Under the pieces are notes generated by a model, which saw only the letters and a list, made by a program, of their open reading frames with translations, had not been told where the DNA came from and ran no database searches. Shown here piece by piece: positions 1 through 8,511 of a DNA stretch of 64,000 nt. The position numbers and the translations under genes are program-made. Where the stretch lies: positions 38,279-102,278 of the forward strand of contig JAKVBF010000003.1 of the NCBI GenBank assembly GCA_022447555.1. The letters run 5' to 3'. Origin of the DNA: Mariniblastus sp. (lineage in GTDB: Bacteria; Planctomycetota; Planctomycetia; Pirellulales; Pirellulaceae). Position 1 is the stretch's first letter, and every line of letters begins with the position of its first letter.

Positions 1-348
1 ATCGTCCCAATTATTTTTGCTCCGGCGATCGCCCTTCTCGGTTTGATGGAACCCGGGTTCGAGGGATCCTTGTTGTGCTTTTTCGCAGGGGTGGGATTCG
101 CGGCAATGACCCCTGTGACGATCAGTCTGGGGCAGCGAATGATGCCCTCCCATACTAGCTTGGCGTCTGGTTTGATGTTGGGAGGTGCTTGGGCGATCGC
201 ATCGATCGGTCCGCGAATCGCCGAACTGACCGTCCAGTCATATGGTCTGTCTGTCGCGTTTTTAGTGATTGCAGCCATGTTGGTCGCTTCAGGACTGTCG
301 GCGGTGGGGATTAAGCGATCTTCCATGAGCGCCTCCAAATCTCCGTGA
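1..348 (+). CDS. MFS transporter, C-terminal fragment (Fsr-like)
   Basis: The frame is open from the first base of the window, so the gene starts upstream and only its last 115 codons are present. The protein is very hydrophobic and covers about three to four C-terminal transmembrane helices. Between helices it has GQRMMPSHTSLASGLMLG, which resembles the loop of fosmidomycin-resistance (Fsr) type MFS exporters. A short Ser/Lys-rich cytoplasmic tail follows. The substrate cannot be inferred from this fragment. No terminator is obvious in the 215 bases before the next gene. Confidence 0.75.
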   Translation: MVPIIFAPAIALLGLMEPGFEGSLLCFFAGVGFAAMTPVTISLGQRMMPSHTSLASGLMLGGAWAIASIGPRIAELTVQSYGLSVAFLVIAAMLVASGLSAVGIKRSSMSASKSP

Positions 349-563
349 TTTTTTCAGATGATGCCTGGCAAGACGAAGGCAGACTCGGTGTACCTTGGAG
401 GTGTCTGTGGGTGAGATCCAGCTTTTAAGAGAGAATGAGAGCATTATCGAGTTGTTTCAGCGGCACGATGGAATTCCACGGCAGGTTGAATTACGATCAA
501 CATAGGGGTTTCGTTACCCTAAATCTCGAAAACATTAACCACCGATTTTTTTGGTAAAGCAAG

Positions 564-3512
564 ATGAATGACAGGCGTATGTGCCTAATGGCAACTGCAT
601 TGATTGCGTTTTTTTTCTATCCCTTGGGGGGGGTAGCTCAGGATTCATGGTTCAAAGACTTTCGGTGGCGTGAAGTCGGACCCACCGCAACCGGAGGTCG
701 AGTTACGGATATTGATGTAGATATCAATGATCCGCACCATATCTTTGTAGCCAGTGCATCGGGTGGGCTATGGGAGACCGTCAACAACGGAACGACTTGG
801 AAATGCATCTTTGAAAATGAGGGCACTCTTTCGATTGGTGACATTGCGATTGACCCGCAGGATGCCAAAACGATTTGGATTGGCTCGGGAGAAGCCAATA
901 ACCAGCGCAGTTCGTTGTGGGGAGATGGTGTTTATAAATCAATAGATGGAGGCGATTCGTGGAACAATACGGGTTTGAAAGAAACGCACCACATTGGCAG
1001 GGTGGTTGTCGACCCTACTGATTCAGATGTCGTTTTCGTGGCGGCCTTGGGAAGACTTTACTCGGATAATGAAGAACGTGGCTTGTTCCGCACGCGCGAT
1101 GGCGGGGAAACTTGGGAAAAAGTTCTCTACGTATCTCCGCAGGTCGGAGTGGCCGATGTTGTGATCGATCCGGAAAACCCCAGCAATCTTTTAGCGGCTA
1201 CCTATGAGCGTCAACGTCGGGCATGGAATTTCGATGGCGCGGGGCCCGGTTCGGGTATTTATAAATCGACCGATGGTGGCGACTCGTGGAAAAAAGTCCA
1301 AGGCGGCCTTCCTGTTGGCGAAATCGGCCGCATTGGACTTGCTATCTATCCCGGTAATTCGAAGGTTGTTTATGCCACCGTGTCGAATCAGAATCCGGCA
1401 CCCCGTCGAAGTCGCTCAGTGCGTGGGATGGAGTCAGATACAAAAACAGGGGCGGAAAAATCAACAACCTCTAAGATATCGGAAGAGCAGAAGCAACCGA
1501 CGTCCGAGACGAGCGAAATAGTCTCTACCAAACTTGGTTTCAGTGTGGAGTTATTTGAAATTGGTGCGGCCGTAAAAGATGTGCAGCGAGGAAGCGCTGC
1601 GGAGAGTGAAGGGATAAGAAGCGGTAACAAGATCGTCTCGATTGGGGGGATTTACACGGAAAATGTTAACCAAATAAAAATGACCCTTGAGCATCTCAAA
1701 GATGGAGATCGAGTAACCGTCGTCACTGAGAAGGGCGGTAAAGAGACGCCAGCGACCCTTATAGCATCACAGAAAATAGCTGCCATACCTGGCCGTCCAA
1801 TCGGAGGTGAAATTTATCGATCGGAGGACGCCGGAGAGACGTGGGAAAAAGTAAATCAATCGGCGGTGGGCGGCAATCCAGCTTACTACTACGGGCAAAT
1901 CCGCGTGGACCCTGTTGATGATCAACGGGTCTATGTTTTAGGAGTTCCCGTATACGTCTCATCGAATGGTGGACAAACCTTTTCCTCGGACGGAGCTCGT
2001 TCGGTTCATGTGGATCACCACGCTTTATGGATCAATCCCAAAAATCCCAATCATCTTATGTTGGGGAATGATGGAGGTTTTCATATCAGTTATGACGGAG
2101 CCAAAACATGGGACTATGTTTACAACCTACCCCTTGCTCAGTTCTACGCGATTGGGGTTGATCAACAGGAACCCTATCACATTTATGGTGGGTTGCAAGA
2201 TAATGGTTCTTGGGGTGGACCGTCAAAATCGAGCGGAAGCGTTGGTAGGCAGGATTGGTACCGCGTTGGTGGAGGTGATGGTTTTTATGTTCAGGTAGAT
2301 CCCGATGACTCGAATATCATCTTCAGTGAGTCCCAGTTCGGAGCGATCTCTCGAAGAGATCGTGAGACAGGAGTGAGTCGCTCGATTCGACCTCCGCAGA
2401 CCGCGGGAGCGAATCACCGGTACAATTGGAATTCGCCGATCCTGATGTCAACGCACGATCCCCGCGTGATCTATTTCGGTGGTAATAAATTATTCAAATC
2501 ATTCAACCGAGGTGATGATTGGATAGAAGTCAGTCAAGATCTGACTACGGCAAATCCAGAACGAATAGCTGGCAATGTGCCTCATTGCACGATCACTACG
2601 ATTGCCGAGTCCCGAAAGGATAAGAAGCGTCTGATGGTCGGCACCGATGACGGAAAGGTGCAAGTCACGGTCGACGGGGGTGAAACCTGGATTGATGTGA
2701 CTCGTAATTTCCCATTCCAACCCACCAACTGGTGGTGCAGTCGTGTCGCATTCTCGCATGAGGATCGGGAGACTGCCTATGCGACGTTCACCGGGTATCG
2801 GGAAGATGATTTTCGCCCATTCGTATTCAAGACTACGGATTCTGGCGAGACCTGGGAGTCGATTGCTGGAGACTTGCCAGAGGGTCCTGTCAACGTCATC
2901 AAACAGGATCCGGTCAATGCAACAACACTTTATGTAGGAACGGAATTTGGCGTCTTTGTCTCTTTGGATGATGGGAAAACCTGGAACGGTTTACAGCAAG
3001 GTCTACCTCGGGTTTCGGTGCAGGATCTGTTGGTTCATCCTCGCGATGGCGATCTCGTGATCGGTACGCATGGACGCGGTATCTACGTCCTGGATAACGT
3101 CATGCCATTTCAGGAATTTGATGACGAGAAAAAACGAGATTCCAGATTGTATCCGGTTCGAGATTGGACCAGGCCATCCGGTGGCAGCTCTAGTATGTTC
3201 GCCGGAGATCGAAAGCGTTTGGCCGCAAGCCCTCAACCTGGTGTTGCGATTTGGTATCAACTTGAACAAGCGGTAAAGAAGGAAGATTTTGATTTGATCA
3301 TAAGAGATTCATCAGGGAAAAAAATCGCTTCATTATCGGGGAGCCTAGATCCGGGTTTGCACCGTATCTATTTTCCACAACCACGACAGTCATCACGAGG
3401 CGGCCGAGGTAGCGGGCGACGCCGTGGTGGCGCCTCTGCTCGCGCAGGCGATTATACCGTTGAAATGAAAGTGGGTGACAAGACGATGGAGGAGGCATTC
3501 GAGATAAAGTAG
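564..3512 (+). CDS. Secreted VPS10/sortilin-type BNR-repeat beta-propeller with inserted PDZ domain
   Basis: This 982-residue protein begins with a Sec signal peptide (hydrophobic residues 8-25, likely cleaved after GGVA). The body consists of BNR/Asp-box repeats of the form S-x-D-x-G-x-T/S-W (for example around residues 126-133, 177-184, 235-242, 419-426 and several after 480). These define the sialidase/VPS10 propeller fold, often annotated as glycosyl hydrolase BNR repeat. Residues about 322-402 are a PDZ-like domain (GAAVKDVQRGSAAESEGIRS, then GDRVTV), preceded by a Ser/Lys/Glu-rich linker and dropped into the propeller. The tail is Arg/Gly-rich. No catalytic residues can be assigned, and binding or scaffolding outside the cytoplasm is more likely than hydrolysis. 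Relatives are common in planctomycetes, but their function is not established. Confidence 0.85.
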   Translation: MNDRRMCLMATALIAFFFYPLGGVAQDSWFKDFRWREVGPTATGGRVTDIDVDINDPHHIFVASASGGLWETVNNGTTWKCIFENEGTLSIGDIAIDPQDAKTIWIGSGEANNQRSSLWGDGVYKSIDGGDSWNNTGLKETHHIGRVVVDPTDSDVVFVAALGRLYSDNEERGLFRTRDGGETWEKVLYVSPQVGVADVVIDPENPSNLLAATYERQRRAWNFDGAGPGSGIYKSTDGGDSWKKVQGGLPVGEIGRIGLAIYPGNSKVVYATVSNQNPAPRRSRSVRGMESDTKTGAEKSTTSKISEEQKQPTSETSEIVSTKLGFSVELFEIGAAVKDVQRGSAAESEGIRSGNKIVSIGGIYTENVNQIKMTLEHLKDGDRVTVVTEKGGKETPATLIASQKIAAIPGRPIGGEIYRSEDAGETWEKVNQSAVGGNPAYYYGQIRVDPVDDQRVYVLGVPVYVSSNGGQTFSSDGARSVHVDHHALWINPKNPNHLMLGNDGGFHISYDGAKTWDYVYNLPLAQFYAIGVDQQEPYHIYGGLQDNGSWGGPSKSSGSVGRQDWYRVGGGDGFYVQVDPDDSNIIFSESQFGAISRRDRETGVSRSIRPPQTAGANHRYNWNSPILMSTHDPRVIYFGGNKLFKSFNRGDDWIEVSQDLTTANPERIAGNVPHCTITTIAESRKDKKRLMVGTDDGKVQVTVDGGETWIDVTRNFPFQPTNWWCSRVAFSHEDRETAYATFTGYREDDFRPFVFKTTDSGETWESIAGDLPEGPVNVIKQDPVNATTLYVGTEFGVFVSLDDGKTWNGLQQGLPRVSVQDLLVHPRDGDLVIGTHGRGIYVLDNVMPFQEFDDEKKRDSRLYPVRDWTRPSGGSSSMFAGDRKRLAASPQPGVAIWYQLEQAVKKEDFDLIIRDSSGKKIASLSGSLDPGLHRIYFPQPRQSSRGGRGSGRRRGGASARAGDYTVEMKVGDKTMEEAFEIK

Positions 3513-3677
3513 TCGTTGACTGTTGGCGGTCGGCTCGGTCGTCGCGATGAAAGATATTGGGAATGCTACCATGTTTTTTCCAGGTAGATTGGCTCCACAA
3601 GACGGTCTGTTTTGCTACAGTGTGATCAAGTAGATTGCTTTAGCTGTTTTGAGATCGCGACAACCACAGGGGTGCAG

Positions 3678-5144
3678 GTGGCCGAAGACCAAACCGAAAC
3701 ACCGTTTCTGCAAGCGATAGTTCCAATTCTCATTCTCGTAACGTTGATCCTTTATGGTTTGATCGTTAGGCCATTGTGGTTGGGTGAAACACCAATCCCA
3801 CTGGAAATCATTTTCATTCTTGCAGCGGCGATAACCGTGGCTCAGCTTTTTATGCTCGGTCACCGTTGGCAAGATATCCAGTCATCAATTGTGACTAAGT
3901 TGTGTCGGGCATTACCGGCGTTTTTTATCCTGTTTTGCATCGGCTTGATCATTGCCAGTTGGATCATATGTGGGACCATACCCATGTTGGTCGCTTGGGG
4001 TTTGGAGATCATTGACCCGAATTACCTCTACTTGGTCGCTTTTCTGGCGCCGGTGGTGTTTTCAACGTTGACCGGCACCTCGTGGGGTTCGGTAGGAACC
4101 ATCGGTGTTGTGATTCTCGGTATCGCAACTGCATTAGAGGCGAATCTAGGAATCACAGCCGGAGCCATCATTGGAGGGGCCTATTTCGGGGATAAGATGT
4201 CGCCTCTCTCCGACACAACCAATCTGGCCGCATTGGCGGCCGACGTGGATCTTTTCGAGCATATTCGGTCGATGATGCTGACAACTATCCCATCAGCGAT
4301 CATGGCCGCTTTGGTTTACTTTGTGATGGGGTTCATTGATCCTCCCCAAACGAGTGCCGATGATTTGGAAACGGTGAATACTTATCTGGTGGGATTGCGT
4401 TCGATTTTCCACTTTGGTTGGTTGCTTTTACTCCCTCCTGTGATTGTTCTAATCGGGTCGTTGCAAAGATTGCCAACGGTTCCGGTATTGATTTCCTCCG
4501 TAATGGTAGCCTGTATTTTGGCTTGGGGTCTGCAGCCCTTTACGTTCACCGACATTGTTAACTCGATCTATAAAGGATTTGATGCGTCCAGCATGGTGAC
4601 CTGGGTCGATAACGTGCCAGCTGAAGTGGGCGTGCTACTGGATCGGGGCGGGCTTTACGCTTTGAATGACGCGATCATCACTGCTTTCATGGTGTTTGTT
4701 TTTATTGGGGCGATGGAGCATATTCGAGCAATGCCTACTGTGGTGAATCGTTTATTGGCAGGGGTACATTCAGCCCGGTCCACCATTCTGACAACTCTGC
4801 TTGCAACTGGAGTCACCAACGCACTCACGTCCAACCAGTACGCGACCAGTTTTATTGTGGGGGATGCATTTAAGAGCAAGTACGATCGGCTGGGGGTGCC
4901 TAGGAAAGTTCTTTCCCGTTCGCTGGAGGACGCAGGCACGATGATTGAAACACTCATTCCTTGGACAGCAGCTTCCCTGTTTATGGGTGCTACCTTGGGG
5001 ATTTCCTTCTCGGACTACTGGCACTGGCAACTTCTATCCTTGATCAATCTCGTTGTGGCCGGTTTTCTGGCGTCTACTGGGATCGGCTGCTTCTTGAATC
5101 CCGCCATCAAACCAATTGGTGGGAAAAAGCTAAAAGAGCATTAG
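3678..5144 (+). CDS. nhaC: NhaC-type Na+/H+ antiporter family protein
   Basis: This polytopic membrane protein has about 11-12 hydrophobic segments. It carries the NhaC-family block TGTSWGSVGTIGVV followed by GGAYFGDKMSPLSDTTNLAA, which forms the ion-binding core, and the later motif TGVTNALTSNQYATSFIVG. It would exchange Na+ for H+ (or a small substrate such as malate/lactate in related subfamilies) across the cytoplasmic membrane. I placed the start at GTG 3678 because an AGGGG Shine-Dalgarno lies 5 bases upstream. The frame is open back to TTG 3612, but that extension is Cys-rich and unlike the family. No partner gene is adjacent. Confidence 0.85.
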   Translation: MAEDQTETPFLQAIVPILILVTLILYGLIVRPLWLGETPIPLEIIFILAAAITVAQLFMLGHRWQDIQSSIVTKLCRALPAFFILFCIGLIIASWIICGTIPMLVAWGLEIIDPNYLYLVAFLAPVVFSTLTGTSWGSVGTIGVVILGIATALEANLGITAGAIIGGAYFGDKMSPLSDTTNLAALAADVDLFEHIRSMMLTTIPSAIMAALVYFVMGFIDPPQTSADDLETVNTYLVGLRSIFHFGWLLLLPPVIVLIGSLQRLPTVPVLISSVMVACILAWGLQPFTFTDIVNSIYKGFDASSMVTWVDNVPAEVGVLLDRGGLYALNDAIITAFMVFVFIGAMEHIRAMPTVVNRLLAGVHSARSTILTTLLATGVTNALTSNQYATSFIVGDAFKSKYDRLGVPRKVLSRSLEDAGTMIETLIPWTAASLFMGATLGISFSDYWHWQLLSLINLVVAGFLASTGIGCFLNPAIKPIGGKKLKEH

Positions 5145-5356
5145 GTCCATCTGATCGGATCTTAGCTTCGGCCGACTCAAAGGGCCGACTCCGGTTCTAT
5201 TTCGCTTTTCTTCAGAGATGCTTGTCCCTGCTGATGTTGCCTAAGTCGGTTCTCATTAAGTGCTTCAACGACCGTTTGCGACGATTATGCTCTTTATGAT
5301 GACGAGGTTCTTACCGGGCCTTATAAAAATAACCTAAATCGCAAATTTTACCGACA

Positions 5357-5384
5357 TTGCGCCAGCGGCGCGTAATTTTATACA
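5357..5384 (+). promoter_or_regulatory. Candidate sigma-70 promoter for the Cys-rich protein
   Basis: TTGCGC, a 16-base spacer and TATACA lie 35 bases upstream of the ATG at 5419. The spacer overlaps a small GC palindrome (GCGCC-AGC-GGCGC). The downstream gene has a GGAG ribosome-binding site. The match is by eye only. Confidence 0.45.
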
Positions 5385-5418
5385 GGTGAATTTAGACAAT
5401 CTCTAACTGGAGCAAACA

Positions 5419-5943
5419 ATGTTACGATTAGCATCTCTTTTTGTACTCGGCGTCGTTCTTTCGATGCCATGTTTCGCATCTGCACATAATGATTGCGGTG
5501 TGGATCAAGCAGCTGAATCTTGTGATTCTTGTTGTCGAACTCGGATCAAATTGGTTCGCGAATGTAAAGAAGTTACTCGCTGTAAGCGAGAATGCGTTAC
5601 CGACGAATGTGGCAACAGCTCAATGAAGTTCGTTCGTTGTACGAAGACAGTATCTCGAATCAAACTTGCTCGTGTTGCTGTAGAACCACGATGTGATCTC
5701 GACAACAACTGCGGTTGCGATAGCACAGAAAACACTTGCGGTTGTGAGCCAGCTGCTGATGCAGGTTGCGGATGTGAGCCAGCGGATGCTGGTTGCGGTT
5801 GTGATTCAGGTCACTTCAGCCGAATCCGTCATCACTTTGCTCGCAAGCACCGCGGCTGTGACCAAACAGCTGACGCTGGTTGCGGTTGTGAGCCAGCAGC
5901 TGATGCTGGTTGCGGTTGTGATCCTGGTTGTGGTTCTAACTAG
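5419..5943 (+). CDS. Secreted cysteine-rich repeat protein
   Basis: This 174-residue protein begins with a signal peptide (hydrophobic 4-21, cleavage near ASA-HN). The mature part has an N-terminal Cys region (CDSCCRTRIKLVRECKE...CKRECVTDECG). It is followed by a Cys-Gly-Cys repeat array of units such as DAGCGCEPA(A), present about five times, interrupted by a basic stretch RIRHHFARKHRG. The repeats are near-identical at DNA level, so they arose by local duplication. Ribosome-binding site GGAG is 7 bases before ATG, and the gene ends in its own terminator, so it is monocistronic. The protein is probably heavily disulfide-bonded or metal-binding in the envelope. I do not recognise a named family. 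Confidence 0.8.
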   Translation: MLRLASLFVLGVVLSMPCFASAHNDCGVDQAAESCDSCCRTRIKLVRECKEVTRCKRECVTDECGNSSMKFVRCTKTVSRIKLARVAVEPRCDLDNNCGCDSTENTCGCEPAADAGCGCEPADAGCGCDSGHFSRIRHHFARKHRGCDQTADAGCGCEPAADAGCGCDPGCGSN

Positions 5944-5974
5944 ATCCAACAACTCATACGATTTATTATTATTG

Positions 5975-6008
5975 AAGGCGGTCCGGCAATTGCTAGGCCG
6001 CCTTTTTT
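5975..6008 (+). terminator. Rho-independent terminator of the Cys-rich gene
   Basis: The stem AAGGCGG/CCGCCTT, extended by a further CC/GG after one bulged T, is followed by six T residues. It lies 31 bases after the stop at 5943. It also marks the point where the decayed GH16 gene on the other strand breaks off. Confidence 0.9.
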
Positions 6009-6529
6009 ACGTCGGCTTGGGTCCGTTTTCACCGGTCTGCTCAGAGCGAGAGGTTCTGGCCATGAGCGGAATGAATCGGCTTGGTTCCGATCGTCTCGTC
6101 GCCCCGATTTTCCATGATATCGATTTCACCCCGACTGGGGCAATTCGAAGTGTCTCCAAGTAACCAGGTCGCAGGCCACATTCCTTTGGATGTCGGTTAC
6201 TTTGCGCGTACAACCCAGCGTCCATCTTTCTGGACGGCCGTACTGGTGACTAAGCCGCTGCGATAGGGTCAGCCGCGGGAGGCTACGTTTTCGGAAGTGA
6301 TAACCAAGTTGTCGCTCTATCGTGCGACCTGACTTGGTAGGTAATCCTGCAAAGAGTTGTTGGTCGTATTGGCTATCGTCCACAATCCATTGTTGATCGA
6401 GTCGCCTCAAAAATCATCTTGCCAACTCAATTGGTAGCCAGATACGTTTGGTTGGGCGTTGGCGACGGTTGCCAGCAGAGTCAAAAGACATGCCGCGGGA
6501 ATGAAGGTGAGTGAGGATGCAAATCTCAT
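6005..6529 (-). pseudogene. Decayed GH16 (laminarinase-type) endo-beta-glucanase
   Basis: Reading minus from ATG 6529 gives a signal peptide (MRFASSLTFIPAACLLTLLA, ending VANAQ) and then the GH16 landmarks in order. These are YQLSWQDDF, DNLVITSE, PYRSGLVTS, GRWVVRAK, GMWPATWLLGD and the catalytic motif GEIDIMENRGDETIG, whose two Glu and Asp are intact. The single frame is broken by five stops: TGA 6409-6407, TAG 6319-6317, TGA 6271-6269, TAA 6199-6197 and TGA 6043-6041. There is no frameshift anywhere. The C-terminal third of a normal GH16 domain (roughly 250 residues) is missing, and the sequence runs into the terminator of the neighbouring gene. The gene lies 120 bases behind the clan GH-A glycosidase, at the end of the sugar operon, where a secreted glucanase would belong. 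AGGA lies 9 bases upstream of the ATG. Confidence 0.85.
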
Positions 6530-6648
6530 TAGATCACGTTCCTGAAAGGATGATATTGGGGGTCACAAGTGGTTAAGAGAAACGAGGTCGGGAGAGCAGA
6601 TTTTCTAATTTTATGAATCGGTCTTCTGTTTAAAAAAAGAGAGATCGG

Positions 6649-8484
6649 CTATTCATAAACCACTCGATCGATGTAGAACTTCAGCGGCTCCCCTTGGCCT
6701 GCGACCACCCAAAAGAAACCAGTCTTGATTCGTTGAAGTTCCATCTTGGAGAGATCAAAGGTTACTTGTCGCCATTCGGTTTCCAGTCGTACTTCCATCT
6801 CTTTTTTGGCGGTATCATAGTATTCCTTATCGCGCCCGATGAGGCCGAAACCAAATTTGACCTGCTCACCCCCCTTGTCACCCCGGACCCAGAACGTCAA
6901 CTTTTTTGCGCCAGTCAGGTCGAGTCCACCTAGTTGATCACCCCAGTCATTACCCGGATTTTGCCAAACGATCCCTCCCCACCCATTGGTCTTTTGAAAT
7001 TCGCATTGCATGCATGTTTTCCCCGACTTCGGCTGGATGATTGAGTTAGTGGCTAGTTGAATTGCCGCGGTGTCACCCATCCACCCTGTGGGTTCGTAGG
7101 CGCCGGGTTCTTCATCTTCGTCATAAACCACATACGGAAGCGTTACTTTAGTTCCGGTTTTCGCTGGCGGTTTGCCATCAACCCGCACTACGACATTTCC
7201 CACGGCTCCGCCCTGCCCATCATCCACATAGGCATAAATCCGATATAGACCACTCGTTTCAGGCATCTTAACGGTGGCTCCATCGTAGCTCGAAACTTTA
7301 AATCTGCCGGGTATTGAGGACGGTGTCGCTTGGGCATCCCCGCCTGTCACGTATTGTTGCGAATCGGGTAATAAAACCCATGTGGTATTAAGCGTTGCTC
7401 CTTCGGGATCTCTTGCTTTTAAAGTGATTTTCACCAAATCATTTGCTTTGACATTATTGGGTCCGTCAATTTTTAATTCATCGATGACTGGGCTTAAGTT
7501 GGTGAGTGGCTCGCCCTTCCAGAGCTTTGCCATCGCATCAACGGCAGCTGTTTTCTTTCCATTGGGTAAAAGCATCCCAAACCATGTTGGGGTTGCTTCC
7601 TGTTTGTTACCCCACAGGAAGGCATAGGATCCAAGGCAGAATTGCTTGTCCTGTTTAAAACTACGAAAAGATTCGGCATAGGTTTTCGCCTTGGCATTGC
7701 TGGTCGGCTCGTCGATCGAGTCAAGGTTGTTTTTTCCAACTTCCCAAGTGCCCTTTGGGCCAAACTCGGTCACGATGTATGGCTTAGTGCCACCGATTTT
7801 GCGATAACGTTCCGGGATGGAGCTGGCGCCAGCGTACGAGTTGATTCCGATGATATCTAAACTGGGGCAGTATTCATGAATGGCGGGGATTTTGTTTCCA
7901 CCAATTTCTGCGATGACGCTCATCACAGGGTGATCGGGATCTTCACGCTTGATTCTCTGACATAAGTCCTCAACGTGCTTCCATATCTTTGGATTATCGC
8001 CCGCTTCGTAGCCTTCCATCTCATTTCCGATTCCCCAAACTAATACGGCAGGATGGTTTTTAAATTTTCGCACCGCTTCCAATACAACTTCAGCTTGTTT
8101 TGCGACGAGTTCATCATTGTTGTAGTCAAACCCGTGACGTTCATGCTCCAGCCAGATTCCGAAAGCCACAGTGAGGCCATTTTTTTGAGCTTCGTCCAGT
8201 AAAGCTTGGGTTTTTTCGTCCGCGCCCCAAGATCGAATGGAATTACCGCCGCACGTGGCTAACAAGGTCAGAGATCCGTCCCCCCCTGCCCCGTTGATGT
8301 AGTAGGGTTTTCCGTTTCGAAATAATTGCCAATTGCCATCGATCTGTTTTAATTCGACGTGATTGGCGTCGCGTGATTTTGTTTCTGACCCATCATAAGC
8401 CAGAGAACAAAGCGTCCATGTCAAAGTAAGTGAGATAGCTATCGCAGCCGTCAGTCGGATGGGTCTGTTGATGATGTGAAGCAT
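6649..8484 (-). CDS. Exported clan GH-A glycoside hydrolase with C-terminal beta-sandwich
   Basis: This 611-residue protein has a signal peptide (hydrophobic 11-28). Residues about 45-330 form a TIM-barrel glycosidase of the GH2/GH5-like clan GH-A. The acid/base is probably E155 in WGIGNEMEG, and the nucleophile E240 in IVTEFGPKG. A linker domain (about 335-440, PEGATLNTTWVLLPD...) resembles Ig/cadherin-like modules. Residues about 450-611 look like a carbohydrate-binding jelly roll (GGLDLTGAKKLTFWVRGD, ending FYIDRVVYE). It would cleave a glycan outside the cytoplasm. The company of a glucan-phosphorylase-like protein and a GH16 remnant suggests beta-1,3-glucan, but this is inference. It begins 28 bases after the phosphorylase gene and is probably co-transcribed with it. 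Confidence 0.8.
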   Translation of the reverse strand: MLHIINRPIRLTAAIAISLTLTWTLCSLAYDGSETKSRDANHVELKQIDGNWQLFRNGKPYYINGAGGDGSLTLLATCGGNSIRSWGADEKTQALLDEAQKNGLTVAFGIWLEHERHGFDYNNDELVAKQAEVVLEAVRKFKNHPAVLVWGIGNEMEGYEAGDNPKIWKHVEDLCQRIKREDPDHPVMSVIAEIGGNKIPAIHEYCPSLDIIGINSYAGASSIPERYRKIGGTKPYIVTEFGPKGTWEVGKNNLDSIDEPTSNAKAKTYAESFRSFKQDKQFCLGSYAFLWGNKQEATPTWFGMLLPNGKKTAAVDAMAKLWKGEPLTNLSPVIDELKIDGPNNVKANDLVKITLKARDPEGATLNTTWVLLPDSQQYVTGGDAQATPSSIPGRFKVSSYDGATVKMPETSGLYRIYAYVDDGQGGAVGNVVVRVDGKPPAKTGTKVTLPYVVYDEDEEPGAYEPTGWMGDTAAIQLATNSIIQPKSGKTCMQCEFQKTNGWGGIVWQNPGNDWGDQLGGLDLTGAKKLTFWVRGDKGGEQVKFGFGLIGRDKEYYDTAKKEMEVRLETEWRQVTFDLSKMELQRIKTGFFWVVAGQGEPLKFYIDRVVYE

Positions 8485-8511
8485 TCGATACTCTCTGTTT
8501 GAGATAAATGT

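Noticed and set aside
6005-6529. Reading the GH16 stops as recoding (selenocysteine or suppression)
   Set aside because: All three stop codons occur, positions are not redox sites, and the C-terminal part of the domain is missing, so decay explains it better.
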